Below are positions 6,270 through 13,988 of a DNA stretch of 17,572 nucleotides, one piece after another (the first letter of the stretch is position 1; the number at the start of each line of letters is the position of its first letter). The translations under genes and the position numbers were made by a program. This stretch comes from Bog-756 sp963977795 (GTDB lineage Bacteria; Actinomycetota; Acidimicrobiia; Acidimicrobiales; RAAP-2), in contig CAXBRB010000028.1 of assembly GCA_963977795.1 (NCBI GenBank), positions 1-17,572 on the forward strand, given 5' to 3'. The notes below the pieces were generated by a model. That model was not told where the DNA came from, did no database searches, and saw nothing but the letters and a program-made list of their open reading frames with translations.

Positions 6270-6962
6270 TCAGACCCCCTTGGCCTGGCTGAGGGGCCAC
6301 ACCACGGCCACCGCCCGGCCCACCATGAGGCTCTGGGGGATGGGGCCGAAGAACCGGCTGTCCTCGGAGTCGGTGCGGTTGTCGCCCATCACGAAGTACT
6401 GGCCAGCCGGGATGGTCACCGGGCCGGGCATGTTGAACTGCGGGTGGGCGTCCCCGGGGAGCGGGCCCGTGTAGGACTGGGGCCCCGGCGGCAGCCACGG
6501 CTCGTCGAGGAGGACGCCGTTGATGTAGACCTTCCCGTCCCGGGCCGAGATCTGCTCGCCGGGCATGCCGATCACCCGCTTGACCAGGTCGGGGTAGTCC
6601 TGGGACTCGAGGGGCGGGCGCTTGAAGACGACGATGTCACCCCGGTGGACGGCGTGGAGGTCGTAGCTGAGCTTGTTCACCATGATCCGGTCGCCCACGG
6701 CCAGCGTCGGGGTCATCGAGGGCGACGGGATGTAGAAGGACTGGATGACGTAGGTGCGCAGGAGGACGGTGCAGACCAGGACGGCCATGAGGATGACGGC
6801 CCACTCGACCACCCACCGGTAGGCCCCGCCCCCCAGGTGACGGGGTGTCTCGCCCTCGTCGGGCGCCGCCTCCGGCACGGGGCCGGCCGGCGCAGCCGCC
6901 GGTCCGGACAGCAGGTCGGCCGCCGAGGTGTCGGCGTCGGAGGCGGTGGGGTCGTCGGTCAC
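6270..6962 (-). CDS. lepB: signal peptidase I
   Basis: 230 residues from a GTG. A polar, Ala/Pro-rich cytoplasmic tail (1-48) precedes one membrane anchor (about 51-68). Catalytic Ser82 lies in IPSPSMTPTL (78-87), and the general base Lys128 in LVKRVIGMPGE (126-136). Box E, GDNRTDSEDSRFFG (193-206), is intact. The enzyme cleaves signal peptides from exported proteins on the outer face of the membrane. All catalytic boxes are present and length is normal, so it should be active. It sits between pafA and tatB, where mycobacteria have pafB and pafC, placing the peptidase next to an export system whose substrates it processes. TAGCGT lies 9 nt upstream of the GTG and no good Shine-Dalgarno is seen. 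Confidence 0.95.
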   Translation of the reverse strand: MTDDPTASDADTSAADLLSGPAAAPAGPVPEAAPDEGETPRHLGGGAYRWVVEWAVILMAVLVCTVLLRTYVIQSFYIPSPSMTPTLAVGDRIMVNKLSYDLHAVHRGDIVVFKRPPLESQDYPDLVKRVIGMPGEQISARDGKVYINGVLLDEPWLPPGPQSYTGPLPGDAHPQFNMPGPVTIPAGQYFVMGDNRTDSEDSRFFGPIPQSLMVGRAVAVVWPLSQAKGV

Positions 6963-6971
6963 GATGGGCCG

Positions 6972-6977
6972 ACGCTA
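6972..6977 (-). promoter_or_regulatory. putative -10 hexamer for lepB
   Basis: TAGCGT on the minus strand lies in the 40-nt gap after the pafA stop, 9 nt before the lepB GTG. No Shine-Dalgarno is visible, so a leaderless or very short leader is likely. Confidence 0.4.
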
Positions 6978-7002
6978 GCCGACGGCCCCAGGGCGCTCCG
7001 GG

Positions 7003-8361
7003 TCACAGGCCGGCGATGAGCTTGTCGACCCGCTCGTCATGGGCCACGAAGGGATCCTTCAGCAGGACGGTCCGCTGGGCCTGGTCGTTGAGCTTCAGGT
7101 GGACCCAGTCCACCGTGAAGTCCCGCCGCTTCTCCTTGGCCCGCTTGACGAACTCGCCGCGCAGCCGGGCCCGGGTGGTCTGGGGCGGGGTCGCCATGGC
7201 CTCCACGATCTGCTGGTCGGTGCAGACCCGCTCCATGTCGCCGCGCCGCTGGAGGCGGTAGTAGAGGCCCCGGGTGCGGTCCACATCGTGGTACTGGAGG
7301 TCGAGGAGAGCCACCTTGGCGCTGTGCAGCGGGAGGTCGTGGCGGGCCCGGTACGCCTCGACCAGACGGTACTTGGCCACCCAGTCGCACTCCCGGTGGA
7401 GGGAGAGGGGATCGGTCTCCAGGCCGGTCAGGCAGTGCTCCCACATGGCCAGGGCCCGTTCCTCCTGGGGGGAGAGCCCTTGGCGGTCCCGGTAGCGGAT
7501 GGCCCGCTGGAGGTACTCGGACTGCAGGTCGAGGGCGCTCATCTCCCGGCCGTTGGCCAGGCGGACCGGCCGCCGACACGTGATGTCGTGGCTGATCTCC
7601 CGGATGGCCCGGATGGGGTTCTCGAGCGTCAGGTCGCGCAGCACGGCAGAGGGGTCCTCCAACATGCGCAGGACGATGCTGGTGGCTCCCACCTTCAGGT
7701 AGGTGGCGTACTCGCTCATGTTGGAGTCGCCCACGATCACGTGCAGGCGCCGGTAGCGCTCGGCGTCGGCATGGGGCTCGTCCCGGGTGTTGATGATCGG
7801 CCGCGACCGGGTGGTGGCCGAGGAGACCCCCTCCCAGATGTGCTCGGCCCGCTGGCTCAGGCAGAACACGGCACCCCGGGCCGTCTGGAGGACCTTGCCG
7901 GCCCCGGCGTAGGCCTGGCGGCTCACCAGGAACGGGATGAGCACCTCGGTGTAGTGGGTGAAGTCGTCCCGGCGGCTGGTCAGGTAGTTCTCATGGCAGC
8001 CGTAGGAGTTCCCGGCCGAGTCGGTGTTGTTCTTGAAGAGGTAGATGTCGCCCCGGATGCCCTCCTCGCGCATGCGGGCCTCCGCCCCCTCGACCAGCGA
8101 GGCCAGGATCCACTCCCCCGCCTTGTCGTGGGCCACCAGGTCGGCGATGCCGTCGCACTCGGGGGTGGCGTACTCGGGGTGGCTCCCCACGTCCAGGTAC
8201 AGGCGGGCGCCGTTCTCCAGGAACACGTTGGACGACCGGCCCCAGGAGACCACCCGCCGGAAGAGATACCGGGCCACCTCGTCGGGGCTGAGCCGGCGCT
8301 GGCCGCGCAGGGTGCAGGTGACCCCGTACTCGTTCTCCACGCCGAAGATGCGCCGGTCCAC
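7003..8361 (-). CDS. pafA: Pup-protein ligase PafA
   Basis: 452 residues, the same length as M. tuberculosis PafA. PafA activates the C-terminal Glu of Pup with ATP and joins it to substrate lysines. From memory of the family the match is close throughout: RRLSPDEVARYLFRRVVSW, LYLDVGSHPEYAT, FKNNTDSAGNSYGCHENYL, INTRDEPHADAE and DFTVDWVHLKLNDQAQRT are near identical. Glu9 (GVENEYG) and Asp57 (LYLDVG), the Mg-binding and catalytic residues, fall at the same numbers as in M. tuberculosis. I chose GTG 8361 rather than GTG 8370: TAGCGT lies 7 nt before it as a leaderless -10, and MDRRIFG aligns with MQRRIMG. It differs from Dop by lacking the Dop-loop insertion near residues 40-60. Confidence 0.97.
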   Translation of the reverse strand: MDRRIFGVENEYGVTCTLRGQRRLSPDEVARYLFRRVVSWGRSSNVFLENGARLYLDVGSHPEYATPECDGIADLVAHDKAGEWILASLVEGAEARMREEGIRGDIYLFKNNTDSAGNSYGCHENYLTSRRDDFTHYTEVLIPFLVSRQAYAGAGKVLQTARGAVFCLSQRAEHIWEGVSSATTRSRPIINTRDEPHADAERYRRLHVIVGDSNMSEYATYLKVGATSIVLRMLEDPSAVLRDLTLENPIRAIREISHDITCRRPVRLANGREMSALDLQSEYLQRAIRYRDRQGLSPQEERALAMWEHCLTGLETDPLSLHRECDWVAKYRLVEAYRARHDLPLHSAKVALLDLQYHDVDRTRGLYYRLQRRGDMERVCTDQQIVEAMATPPQTTRARLRGEFVKRAKEKRRDFTVDWVHLKLNDQAQRTVLLKDPFVAHDERVDKLIAGL

Positions 8362-8368
8362 GCCGAGC

Positions 8369-8374
8369 ACGCTA
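8369..8374 (-). promoter_or_regulatory. -10 hexamer for leaderless pafA
   Basis: TAGCGT on the minus strand, followed by 7 nt (GCTCGGC) and GTG at 8361. The alternative GTG at 8370 would lie inside this hexamer. No Shine-Dalgarno is present. Confidence 0.5.
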
Positions 8375-8422
8375 CCGGCCGCCGGAGCGGGCGGCGGCCA
8401 CGCTCGCGGGCGCGGCGGACCC

Positions 8423-9100
8423 TCAGCCCAGCAGGGCCTCGACCTCGGCGGCGGGCAGTCGGCGGAAGGCCCGCCGGCCGATGCCCTCGGCCAGGACGGC
8501 CACCTCGAGGCCCGAGGCCTCCAGGGTGCGGTCGGGGCCGGCCAGGGACGTCACGGCGGCCCCCAGGGCGCCGGCCAGGTCCATGCCCTCCTGCCACAGC
8601 GCCTCCAGGCGCTCGGCGATGGCCTCGGTCTCCCCGCCCAGGACGGCGAAGCGGGCCTCGTCGGTGATCGTGCCCTCATACGCGATGTGGTACAGCTGGC
8701 GCGGGTGGAGCTCGTCGCCCAGCTCGGCCACCAGGATCTCCACTTCGAGGGGCTTCATCTCGTGGGTGAAGACCTGACCGAGGTACTGGGCGTACAGGTT
8801 GGCCAGGGAGCGCGCCTCGACGTCCTCACGGCTGTAGGCGTACCCCTTGGTGTCGGCGTGGCGGATGCCCGACACCCGGAGCTGGTCGAACTCGTTGTAC
8901 TTGCCCACCCCGGCGAAGGCGATGCGGTCGTAGATCTCGCTGATCTTGTGGAGCGAGCGCGACGGGTTGTCGGCCACGATGACGATGCCCTCGGCGTAGA
9001 CGGCGGCCACCAGGGACCGGCCCCGGGCGATGCCCTTCTGGGCGTACTCGGCCCGGTCCTTCATCACCTGCTCGGGGGCGACGTAGTACGGCATGGTCAT
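8423..9100 (-). CDS. prcA: 20S proteasome alpha subunit PrcA
   Basis: 225 residues. Alpha subunits form the outer heptameric rings that gate the chamber and dock the ATPase Mpa. The N-terminus MTMPYYVAPEQVMKDRAEYA matches the actinobacterial PrcA gate segment, followed by KGIARGRSLVA, NPSRSLHKISEIYDRIAFAG, GKYNEFDQLR and DTKGYAYSREDV. The C-terminal RRAFRRL is also typical. It is shorter than M. tuberculosis PrcA (248), lacking the acidic C-terminal tail. As expected for an alpha subunit there is no N-terminal Thr nucleophile. The ATG overlaps the prcB stop by 4 nt (ATGA), so translation is coupled and should help balance subunit amounts. About 60 nt separate it from pafA, which has its own promoter signal. 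Confidence 0.96.
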   Translation of the reverse strand: MTMPYYVAPEQVMKDRAEYAQKGIARGRSLVAAVYAEGIVIVADNPSRSLHKISEIYDRIAFAGVGKYNEFDQLRVSGIRHADTKGYAYSREDVEARSLANLYAQYLGQVFTHEMKPLEVEILVAELGDELHPRQLYHIAYEGTITDEARFAVLGGETEAIAERLEALWQEGMDLAGALGAAVTSLAGPDRTLEASGLEVAVLAEGIGRRAFRRLPAAEVEALLG

Positions 9101-9903
9101 GGCTGGCGGCCCTCCTGGCGGCGGCGCTCGATGAGGGCGGCGAAGCGCTCGGCCACCTCGTCCTCGGGCACCGGGGTGAAGCCCTCGACGGTGACGGTGG
9201 CCACCAGCGGGTAGATGCCCCGGATCAGGTCGGGCCCGCCGGTGGCCGAGTCCTCGTCGGCCGCCTCGTAGAGCGACTGGATGGCCAGCTCCACCGCCTC
9301 GTCCCGGGCCAGGGCGTCCCGGTACCCGAGCTTGATGGTGGTCCGGGCGTCCCGGCCGCCTGACCCGGTGGCGTGGTACTCGGTCTCCTCGTAGTGGCCG
9401 CCGGTGACGTCGTAGGTGAAGATCCGGCCCGTCTGGCGGGCCAGGTCGAACCCGGCGAAGAGCGGCACCACGGCCAGGCCCTGCATGGCCATGGGGAGGT
9501 GGCCACGGACCATCTGGCCGAGCTGGTTGGCCTTGCCCTCCAGGCTGAGGACCACCCCCTCGACCTTCTCGTAGTGCTCGAGCTGGGTCTGGAACAGCCG
9601 CACCATCTCCACCGCCGGCCCGGCCGCCCCGGCGATGGCCACCGCCGAGAACCGGTCGGCCGGGAAGACCTTCTCCATGGCCCGGTGGGCGATGGCATGG
9701 CCCTCGGTGGCCCGGCGGTCGCCGGCCATCACCACGCCCTCGGCGAAGCGCAGGGCCACCACCGTGGTGCCGTGGCGGAACCCGTCGGCCGGCGGGCTGC
9801 CCGGGGCGGGGGCCGTGGGCAGCGACGGCATGGCGAGGCGCCGGAGCAGGCCGGCGAAGTCGGGGCCCGGATCGTCGGTGGTGGTGAAGAGCGGAAGGGT
9901 CAC
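9097..9903 (-). CDS. prcB: 20S proteasome beta subunit PrcB
   Basis: 268 residues from a GTG. Beta subunits form the inner rings and carry the protease sites. A 45-residue propeptide ends at HG, and self-cleavage should expose Thr46 in HGTTVVALRF. Counting from that Thr, Asp17 (D62 in GDRRAT) and Lys33 (K78 in MEKVF) are in place, so the active site is complete. LEHYEKVEGV, MVRGHLPMAMQGL and DSATGGPDLIRGIYP match actinobacterial PrcB. The start is supported by GGGGAG 8 nt upstream, a Shine-Dalgarno that overlaps the pup stop codon region; the gap to pup is 5 nt. Its stop overlaps prcA. The mature chain would be 223 residues. Confidence 0.97.
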   Translation of the reverse strand: MTLPLFTTTDDPGPDFAGLLRRLAMPSLPTAPAPGSPPADGFRHGTTVVALRFAEGVVMAGDRRATEGHAIAHRAMEKVFPADRFSAVAIAGAAGPAVEMVRLFQTQLEHYEKVEGVVLSLEGKANQLGQMVRGHLPMAMQGLAVVPLFAGFDLARQTGRIFTYDVTGGHYEETEYHATGSGGRDARTTIKLGYRDALARDEAVELAIQSLYEAADEDSATGGPDLIRGIYPLVATVTVEGFTPVPEDEVAERFAALIERRRQEGRQP

Positions 9904-9908
9904 CGGGG

Positions 9909-10112
9909 CTACTCCCCGCCCTTCTGCACGTAGTTGCGGACGAACTCCTCGGCGTTGTCCTCCAGGACCTCGTCGATCTCGTCCAGGAGGTCGTCCAGCT
10001 CGGCCTTCAGCTTCTCGCCCGTGGCCGAGGTGGTGGTCGCCGGGGCGGCCTCGTCGACCACCTCGTCGGTCCGCTCGGGACTCGGCTTCTTCTTCAGCTC
10101 ACGCTCTGGCAT
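9909..10112 (-). CDS. pup: prokaryotic ubiquitin-like protein Pup, ending in GGE
   Basis: 67 residues. Pup is the disordered tag that marks proteins for the proteasome. The N-terminal half is polar and variable. The C-terminal half holds the Mpa-binding coiled-coil region LDDLLDEIDEVLEDNAEEFV (39-58), then RNYVQKGGE. The last residue is Glu, so unlike M. tuberculosis Pup (GGQ) it needs no deamidation before PafA can use it. The ATG is preceded by GAGGAGAGGG at good spacing. A 6-bp hairpin (10130-10148) lies in the 44-nt gap after dop. The dop-pup-prcB-prcA order is the standard actinobacterial arrangement. Confidence 0.98.
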   Translation of the reverse strand: MPERELKKKPSPERTDEVVDEAAPATTTSATGEKLKAELDDLLDEIDEVLEDNAEEFVRNYVQKGGE

Positions 10113-10129
10113 CCAACCCTCTCCTCACG

Positions 10130-10148
10130 GCCGCCTCCGCACGGCGGC
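10130..10148 (-). other. small hairpin between dop and pup
   Basis: GCCGCC and GGCGGC form a 6-bp stem with a 7-nt loop, 17 nt before the pup ATG and just upstream of its Shine-Dalgarno. There is no T run, so it is not an intrinsic terminator. It could be a processing or stability element that lets pup mRNA outnumber dop mRNA, or simply chance in GC-rich DNA. Confidence 0.3.
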
Positions 10149-10156
10149 ACCCCTCG

Positions 10157-11650
10157 TCAGGCGCCCAGCCGCTCGACCAGCTCCGACGGCGTCTCACACC
10201 GCTCCAGCAGTGCATCGACATGTTCCGCCGTTCCCTTCAGCGGATCCATCATAGGGATGCGCCGCAGGGGATCCGACCCGAGGTCGAACACCATGGAGTC
10301 CCAGTTGGCCGACGAGACGGCCTCGGGCCACCGGGCCAGGCACCGGCCCCGGAACCACGCCCGGGTCCCCCGGGGCGGGAGGGCCACGGCGTCGGCCACC
10401 TCCTCGGAGCTGACCAGGCGCTCGGTGTCCAGGCGGGCGAAGAGCGAGCGGGCCGGCCGCAAGTCGTGGTACTGCAGGTCCACGGCGGCCATCCGGGGGT
10501 CGTCCCACCCGCAGCCGTGCCGGTCCCGGTAGGCCTCGAGGAGCTGGAGCTTGGCCACCCAGTCCAGCTGGCGGGCCAGCGACCACGGATCGGTCTCCAG
10601 GCCCTCGAGGACCTCCTCCCACCGGGCCAGCACCAGGTCGCCGATCTCGGGGGCGCCCAGGCAGGCCAGGCCGTGCTCCTCGGCGTACTTGCGAGCCGCC
10701 GTGAACAGGGCCCACTGGATGGCCAGGGCGGTGGCCGTCGAGCCGTCGTCCAGCAGCAGGGGCTCGGCGAAGGTCCGGTCCCGGGCCACCTGGTGCATGG
10801 CCCGGACCGGGTCGGCAAGGGTCAGGGGCCGGCCGACGGGGGCGTCGTCCTCGATCATGGCCAGCACCAGGGCGGTGGTGCCCACCTTCAGGAAGGTGGC
10901 CACCTCGGCCAGGTTGGCGTCGCCCACGATGACGTGCAGCCGCCGGTAGCGGTGGGGGTCGGCGTGGGGCTCGTCGCGGGTGTTCACGATGGGACGCTTG
11001 ATGGTGGTCTCGAGCCCCACCTGCTCCTCGAAGAACTCGGCCCGCTGGGACAGCTGGAAGGCGACCTCGCCCCGGTCGTAGCGGCCGGTCTCCGAGCCCA
11101 CCTTCCCGGCGCCGGCGAAGATCTGGCGGGTCACGAAGTGCGGGGTGATCCCCGCCACCACCCGGGCGAAGGGAGTGGCCCGGTCCATCAGGTAGTTCTC
11201 GTGGCAGCCGTAGGAGTTGCCCTTGCCGTCGGAGTTGTTCTTGTAGACCACCAGCTCCGAGCCGTCCCGGAGCACCTGGGCGGCGGCCTCCATCGAGCGG
11301 ATGACGATCTCCTCCCCCGCGCGGTCGTAGCGGAGGCACTCCAGGGCGTCGAGGCACTCGGGCGACGAGTACTCGGGGTGGGCGTGGTCGACGTAGTAGC
11401 GGGCCCCGTTGGTCAGGACGGTGTTGACCAGGTGGGTCTCCACCAGGGGCGGCATGGCCCCCTCCACCGAGAACCCCCGGGCGTCGTTGCCGGGGGCCTC
11501 GTCCTCGAAGTCCCACCCGATCTGCTGGCGGGCCACCTCGTGGGCGTAGGCGTTGATCAGCGCCGACGAGGCGGCGATGGGGTTGGGGTCGCCCCCGACC
11601 ACGTGGATGCCGTACTCCGTCTCGATGCCGCAGACCTTGGGGATGGCCAC
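10157..11650 (-). CDS. dop: depupylase/deamidase Dop
   Basis: 497 residues from a GTG, close to the roughly 500 of M. tuberculosis Dop. Dop shares the glutamine-synthetase-like fold of PafA but removes Pup from substrates, and in species with GGQ Pup also deamidates it. Visible are GIETEYGIH with Glu10, the Dop-loop region (about 45-65, ending DARGFSVEG), YYVDHAHPEYSSPEC with nucleophilic Asp88, NNSDGKGNSYGCHENYL, INTRDEPHAD-type NTRDEPHADPHRYRR and WDSMVFDLG near the C-terminus. The Dop-loop and DHAHPEY distinguish it from PafA. Because Pup here ends in GGE, its needed role should be depupylation. TAGGGT lies 6 nt before the GTG with no Shine-Dalgarno, so dop is probably leaderless; the gap to mpa is 25 nt. 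Confidence 0.96.
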   Translation of the reverse strand: MAIPKVCGIETEYGIHVVGGDPNPIAASSALINAYAHEVARQQIGWDFEDEAPGNDARGFSVEGAMPPLVETHLVNTVLTNGARYYVDHAHPEYSSPECLDALECLRYDRAGEEIVIRSMEAAAQVLRDGSELVVYKNNSDGKGNSYGCHENYLMDRATPFARVVAGITPHFVTRQIFAGAGKVGSETGRYDRGEVAFQLSQRAEFFEEQVGLETTIKRPIVNTRDEPHADPHRYRRLHVIVGDANLAEVATFLKVGTTALVLAMIEDDAPVGRPLTLADPVRAMHQVARDRTFAEPLLLDDGSTATALAIQWALFTAARKYAEEHGLACLGAPEIGDLVLARWEEVLEGLETDPWSLARQLDWVAKLQLLEAYRDRHGCGWDDPRMAAVDLQYHDLRPARSLFARLDTERLVSSEEVADAVALPPRGTRAWFRGRCLARWPEAVSSANWDSMVFDLGSDPLRRIPMMDPLKGTAEHVDALLERCETPSELVERLGA

Positions 11651-11656
11651 GGGGCG

Positions 11657-11662
11657 ACCCTA
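11657..11662 (-). promoter_or_regulatory. -10 hexamer for leaderless dop
   Basis: TAGGGT on the minus strand, 6 nt before the GTG at 11650, inside the 25-nt mpa-dop gap. No Shine-Dalgarno is present. It implies a dop-pup-prcB-prcA transcript separate from mpa. Confidence 0.5.
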
Positions 11663-11675
11663 TCCGGGAGCCGGG

Positions 11676-13454
11676 TCAGAGATACTGACCGGTCCCCACC
11701 CGCTCGATGGCCCGGCCGCCGGTGGTCTCGTCCCGCTCGCTGATGAGGGTGCGGATGTAGACGATCCGCTCGCCCTTCTTGCCCGAGATCTTCGCCCAGT
11801 CGTCCGGGTTGGTCGTGTTGGGCAGGTCCTCGTTCTCCTTGTACTCCTGGCGGATCGACTCCAGGAGGTCGGCCGTCCGGATGCCCCGGCCCTCCTGGGC
11901 GATGGCCCGCTTGATGGCCAGCTTCTTGGCCCGGCGCACGATGTTCTCGATCATGGCCCCCGAGGAGAAGTCCCGGTAGTAGAGGACCTCCTTGTCGCCG
12001 TTCTGATAGGTCACCTCGAGGAAGCGGTTCTCCTCGTCCTCCCGATACATCTCGGCCACCGTGGCCTCGATCATGGCCTGGGTGGCCTTGCCCGGGTCGC
12101 CGCCGCCCAGGGTGGCCACCTCGTCGGCGTCCAAGGGGAGGTCGGGGGTGAGGTAGCGCGAGAAGATCTGGGCCGCCGCGGTCTCGTCGGGGCGCTCGAT
12201 GCGGATCTTCACATCGAGGCGGCCCGGGCGGAGGATGGCCGGATCGATGAGGTCCTCGCGGTTGGAGGCGCCGATGACGATGACGTCCTTCAGGGTCTCC
12301 ACGCCGTCGATCTCGGCCAGGAGCTGGGGGACGATGGTCGACTCCATGTCCGAGCTGATCCCCGTGCCCCGGGTCCGGAACAGCGAGTCCATCTCGTCGA
12401 AGAAGACGATGACGGGCACGCCCTCTTCCGACTTCTCCCGGGCCCGCTGGAAGACCAGGCGGATCTGGCGCTCGGTCTCGCCGACGTACTTGTTGAGCAG
12501 CTCGGGGCCCTTGATGTTGAGGAAGTAGCTGCGGGTGTTGGTGTTCCCGGTCACCTCGGCCACCTTCTTGGCCAGGGAGTTGGCCACCGCCTTGGCGATC
12601 AGGGTCTTGCCGCAGCCGGGCGGCCCGTACAGCAGGATGCCCTTGGGGGCGGGCAGCTTGTGCTCGACGTAGAGGTCCCGATAGAGGTACGGCAGCTCGA
12701 CGGCGTCAGTGATGGCCTCGATCTGCCCGTCCAGCCCCCCCACGTCGGCGTAGGTGACGTCGGGGACCTCTTCTAGGACGAGCTCTTCGACCTCGGGCCG
12801 CTCCAGCTTCTCGATGAGCAGGCCGGTCCGGGACTCCATCAGGACGGTGTCGCCGGAGCGGAGCTTCATGCCGAGCAGGTCGTCGGACAGCTCGGCCACC
12901 CGCTCCTCGTCGGCCCGGCCGAAGACGATGGCCCGGGTCCCGTCCTCGAGCACCTCCTTCAGCACCACGACCTCGCCGGCCAGCTCGCCCGGGCGGGCCA
13001 GGATCACGTTGAGCGACTCGTTCAGCACGACCTCGTTGCCCCGGCGCAGGGCGTCGGGGTCGATGTCGGGGCTGAGCGTGACCCGCATCTTGCGGCCGCC
13101 GGAGAACACGTCGACCGTGCCGTCGTCGTTGGTGCCCAGGTAGGTCCCGTACGCCGACGGGGGCTGGGTGAGCTTCTCCACCTCGTCGCGCAGGGCGGCC
13201 ACGTGCTCCTTGGCCGTCTGGAGGGTGAACGTCAGCTTCTCGTTCTGGGAGACGGCCTGGGCCAGCTGGCCCTTGGTCTCGAGGAGGCGCTCCTCCAGGG
13301 TCTGGACGCGACGGGGGCTCTCCTGGAGCCGGCGACGCAGCGTGACGACCTCCTCCTCGGCCTCGGCGGCCCGGGCCCGCAGCGCCGCCAGCTCGTCCTC
13401 GGCGTCGCCGTGCGGTCCGCCCTGGGTCTCGTCGTCGTCAGCCGTCGCCCTCAC
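11676..13454 (-). CDS. mpa: proteasome-associated AAA+ ATPase Mpa/ARC
   Basis: 592 residues from a GTG. Mpa (ARC in other actinobacteria) forms a hexamer that binds Pup through its coiled coils, unfolds the tagged protein with ATP and threads it into the 20S core. Domains in order: polar N-terminus, coiled coil (about 18-95), two OB folds (about 98-225), AAA+ module with Walker A GPPGCGKT (277-284) and Walker B IVFFDE (349-354), and SNREDLIDPAILRPGRLD in the sensor and Arg-finger region. The C-terminus is GTGQYL, the docking tail whose penultimate Tyr inserts into PrcA pockets in M. tuberculosis. Length is close to the 609 of M. tuberculosis. GAAGGG directly precedes the start, and TAGGGT lies 31 nt upstream. 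Confidence 0.97.
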   Translation of the reverse strand: MRATADDDETQGGPHGDAEDELAALRARAAEAEEEVVTLRRRLQESPRRVQTLEERLLETKGQLAQAVSQNEKLTFTLQTAKEHVAALRDEVEKLTQPPSAYGTYLGTNDDGTVDVFSGGRKMRVTLSPDIDPDALRRGNEVVLNESLNVILARPGELAGEVVVLKEVLEDGTRAIVFGRADEERVAELSDDLLGMKLRSGDTVLMESRTGLLIEKLERPEVEELVLEEVPDVTYADVGGLDGQIEAITDAVELPYLYRDLYVEHKLPAPKGILLYGPPGCGKTLIAKAVANSLAKKVAEVTGNTNTRSYFLNIKGPELLNKYVGETERQIRLVFQRAREKSEEGVPVIVFFDEMDSLFRTRGTGISSDMESTIVPQLLAEIDGVETLKDVIVIGASNREDLIDPAILRPGRLDVKIRIERPDETAAAQIFSRYLTPDLPLDADEVATLGGGDPGKATQAMIEATVAEMYREDEENRFLEVTYQNGDKEVLYYRDFSSGAMIENIVRRAKKLAIKRAIAQEGRGIRTADLLESIRQEYKENEDLPNTTNPDDWAKISGKKGERIVYIRTLISERDETTGGRAIERVGTGQYL

Positions 13455-13485
13455 CCCTTCGGTGCCGATCTGCCCCTACGTTCCG

Positions 13486-13491
13486 ACCCTA
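13486..13491 (-). promoter_or_regulatory. putative -10 hexamer for mpa
   Basis: TAGGGT on the minus strand, 31 nt before the mpa GTG. Unlike dop and pafA this start has a leader with a possible Shine-Dalgarno. No -35 is recognisable. Confidence 0.3.
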
Positions 13492-13696
13492 CACCGGAGG
13501 CCGCGCGCCACTGCGGCCAGCCGGGAGGCTCCACGGCGGGGGTCGGCGGACCGGGTGCCGCCAGGCGGTAGCATGACGACCCGATCGGCGCACCGGTCCG
13601 GGAGCAGGCCTCCCGGGGTGCGCCGGACACCGGTGCCGGCCGCCGCCGGCGGCCCCGGGGACGTGGACGCCGTGAGGCGTGACCGAACGACAGGCA

Positions 13697-13703
13697 GGAG
13701 AGG
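13697..13703 (+). promoter_or_regulatory. Shine-Dalgarno that fixes the ferredoxin start
   Basis: An AGGAGAGG-type sequence centred here lies about 8 nt before ATG 13712. It favours this start over the GTG at 13679, which has no ribosome site and would add 11 unconserved residues. Confidence 0.6.
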
Positions 13704-13711
13704 CACAGCTG

Positions 13712-13948
13712 ATGAAGGTCTGGATCGACCAGGATCTCTGCACGGGGGACGGGCTCTGCGAGGAGATCGCGCCCGCGGTGTTCACCCTGCTCGACGACGG
13801 GCTGGCCTACGTCAAGGAGGGCGCCGAGGTGAAGAACGAGCCGGGCGGCTCCGCCGGCATGGCCGCCGTGCCCGCCGACCTCGAGGACGCCGTGGTCGAG
13901 GCCTCCGAAGAGTGCCCCGGCGAGTGCATCTTCATCGAGCAGGGCTGA
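13712..13948 (+). CDS. single-cluster ferredoxin, CxxDxxC type
   Basis: 78 residues, MKVWIDQDLCTGDGLCEEIA and onward. A small soluble electron carrier with one iron-sulfur cluster. Ligands are C10, C16 and C68 (ECPGEC), with Asp13 in the middle position: C10-x2-D13-x2-C16. This matches the pattern of Pyrococcus furiosus ferredoxin, where Asp serves as a ligand and the cluster can be [3Fe-4S] or [4Fe-4S]. C72 is extra. AP-VF-LLDDG after the first ligands is typical of actinobacterial P450-associated ferredoxins. The partner is unknown. It is the only plus-strand gene between 276 and 16276, facing trmI tail to tail with a 40-bp gap and no clear terminator. As I recall, a ferredoxin also lies between arc and the tRNA methyltransferase in Streptomyces, so the position seems conserved. 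Confidence 0.88.
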   Translation: MKVWIDQDLCTGDGLCEEIAPAVFTLLDDGLAYVKEGAEVKNEPGGSAGMAAVPADLEDAVVEASEECPGECIFIEQG

Positions 13949-13988
13949 CCGGACTCCCCGGACCGCTCCCCCGCCGGCCGGACCGTCC

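Larger units (their letters stand above)
13455..13711. other. divergent intergenic region, mpa / ferredoxin
   Basis: 257 bp hold the start signals of both divergent genes. On the plus strand TAGCAT (13569-13574) could be a -10 for the ferredoxin, leaving a leader of about 130 nt. That leader contains a perfect inverted repeat GGCCGCC-gcc-GGCGGCC (13638-13654). No tRNA, no small gene with coding-like base use and no riboswitch core was seen. Confidence 0.5.

Noticed and set aside
13638..13654. Perfect 7-bp inverted repeat GGCCGCC/GGCGGCC as a terminator or operator
   Set aside because: Pure G and C with a 3-nt loop and no T run; expected by chance in such GC-rich DNA.
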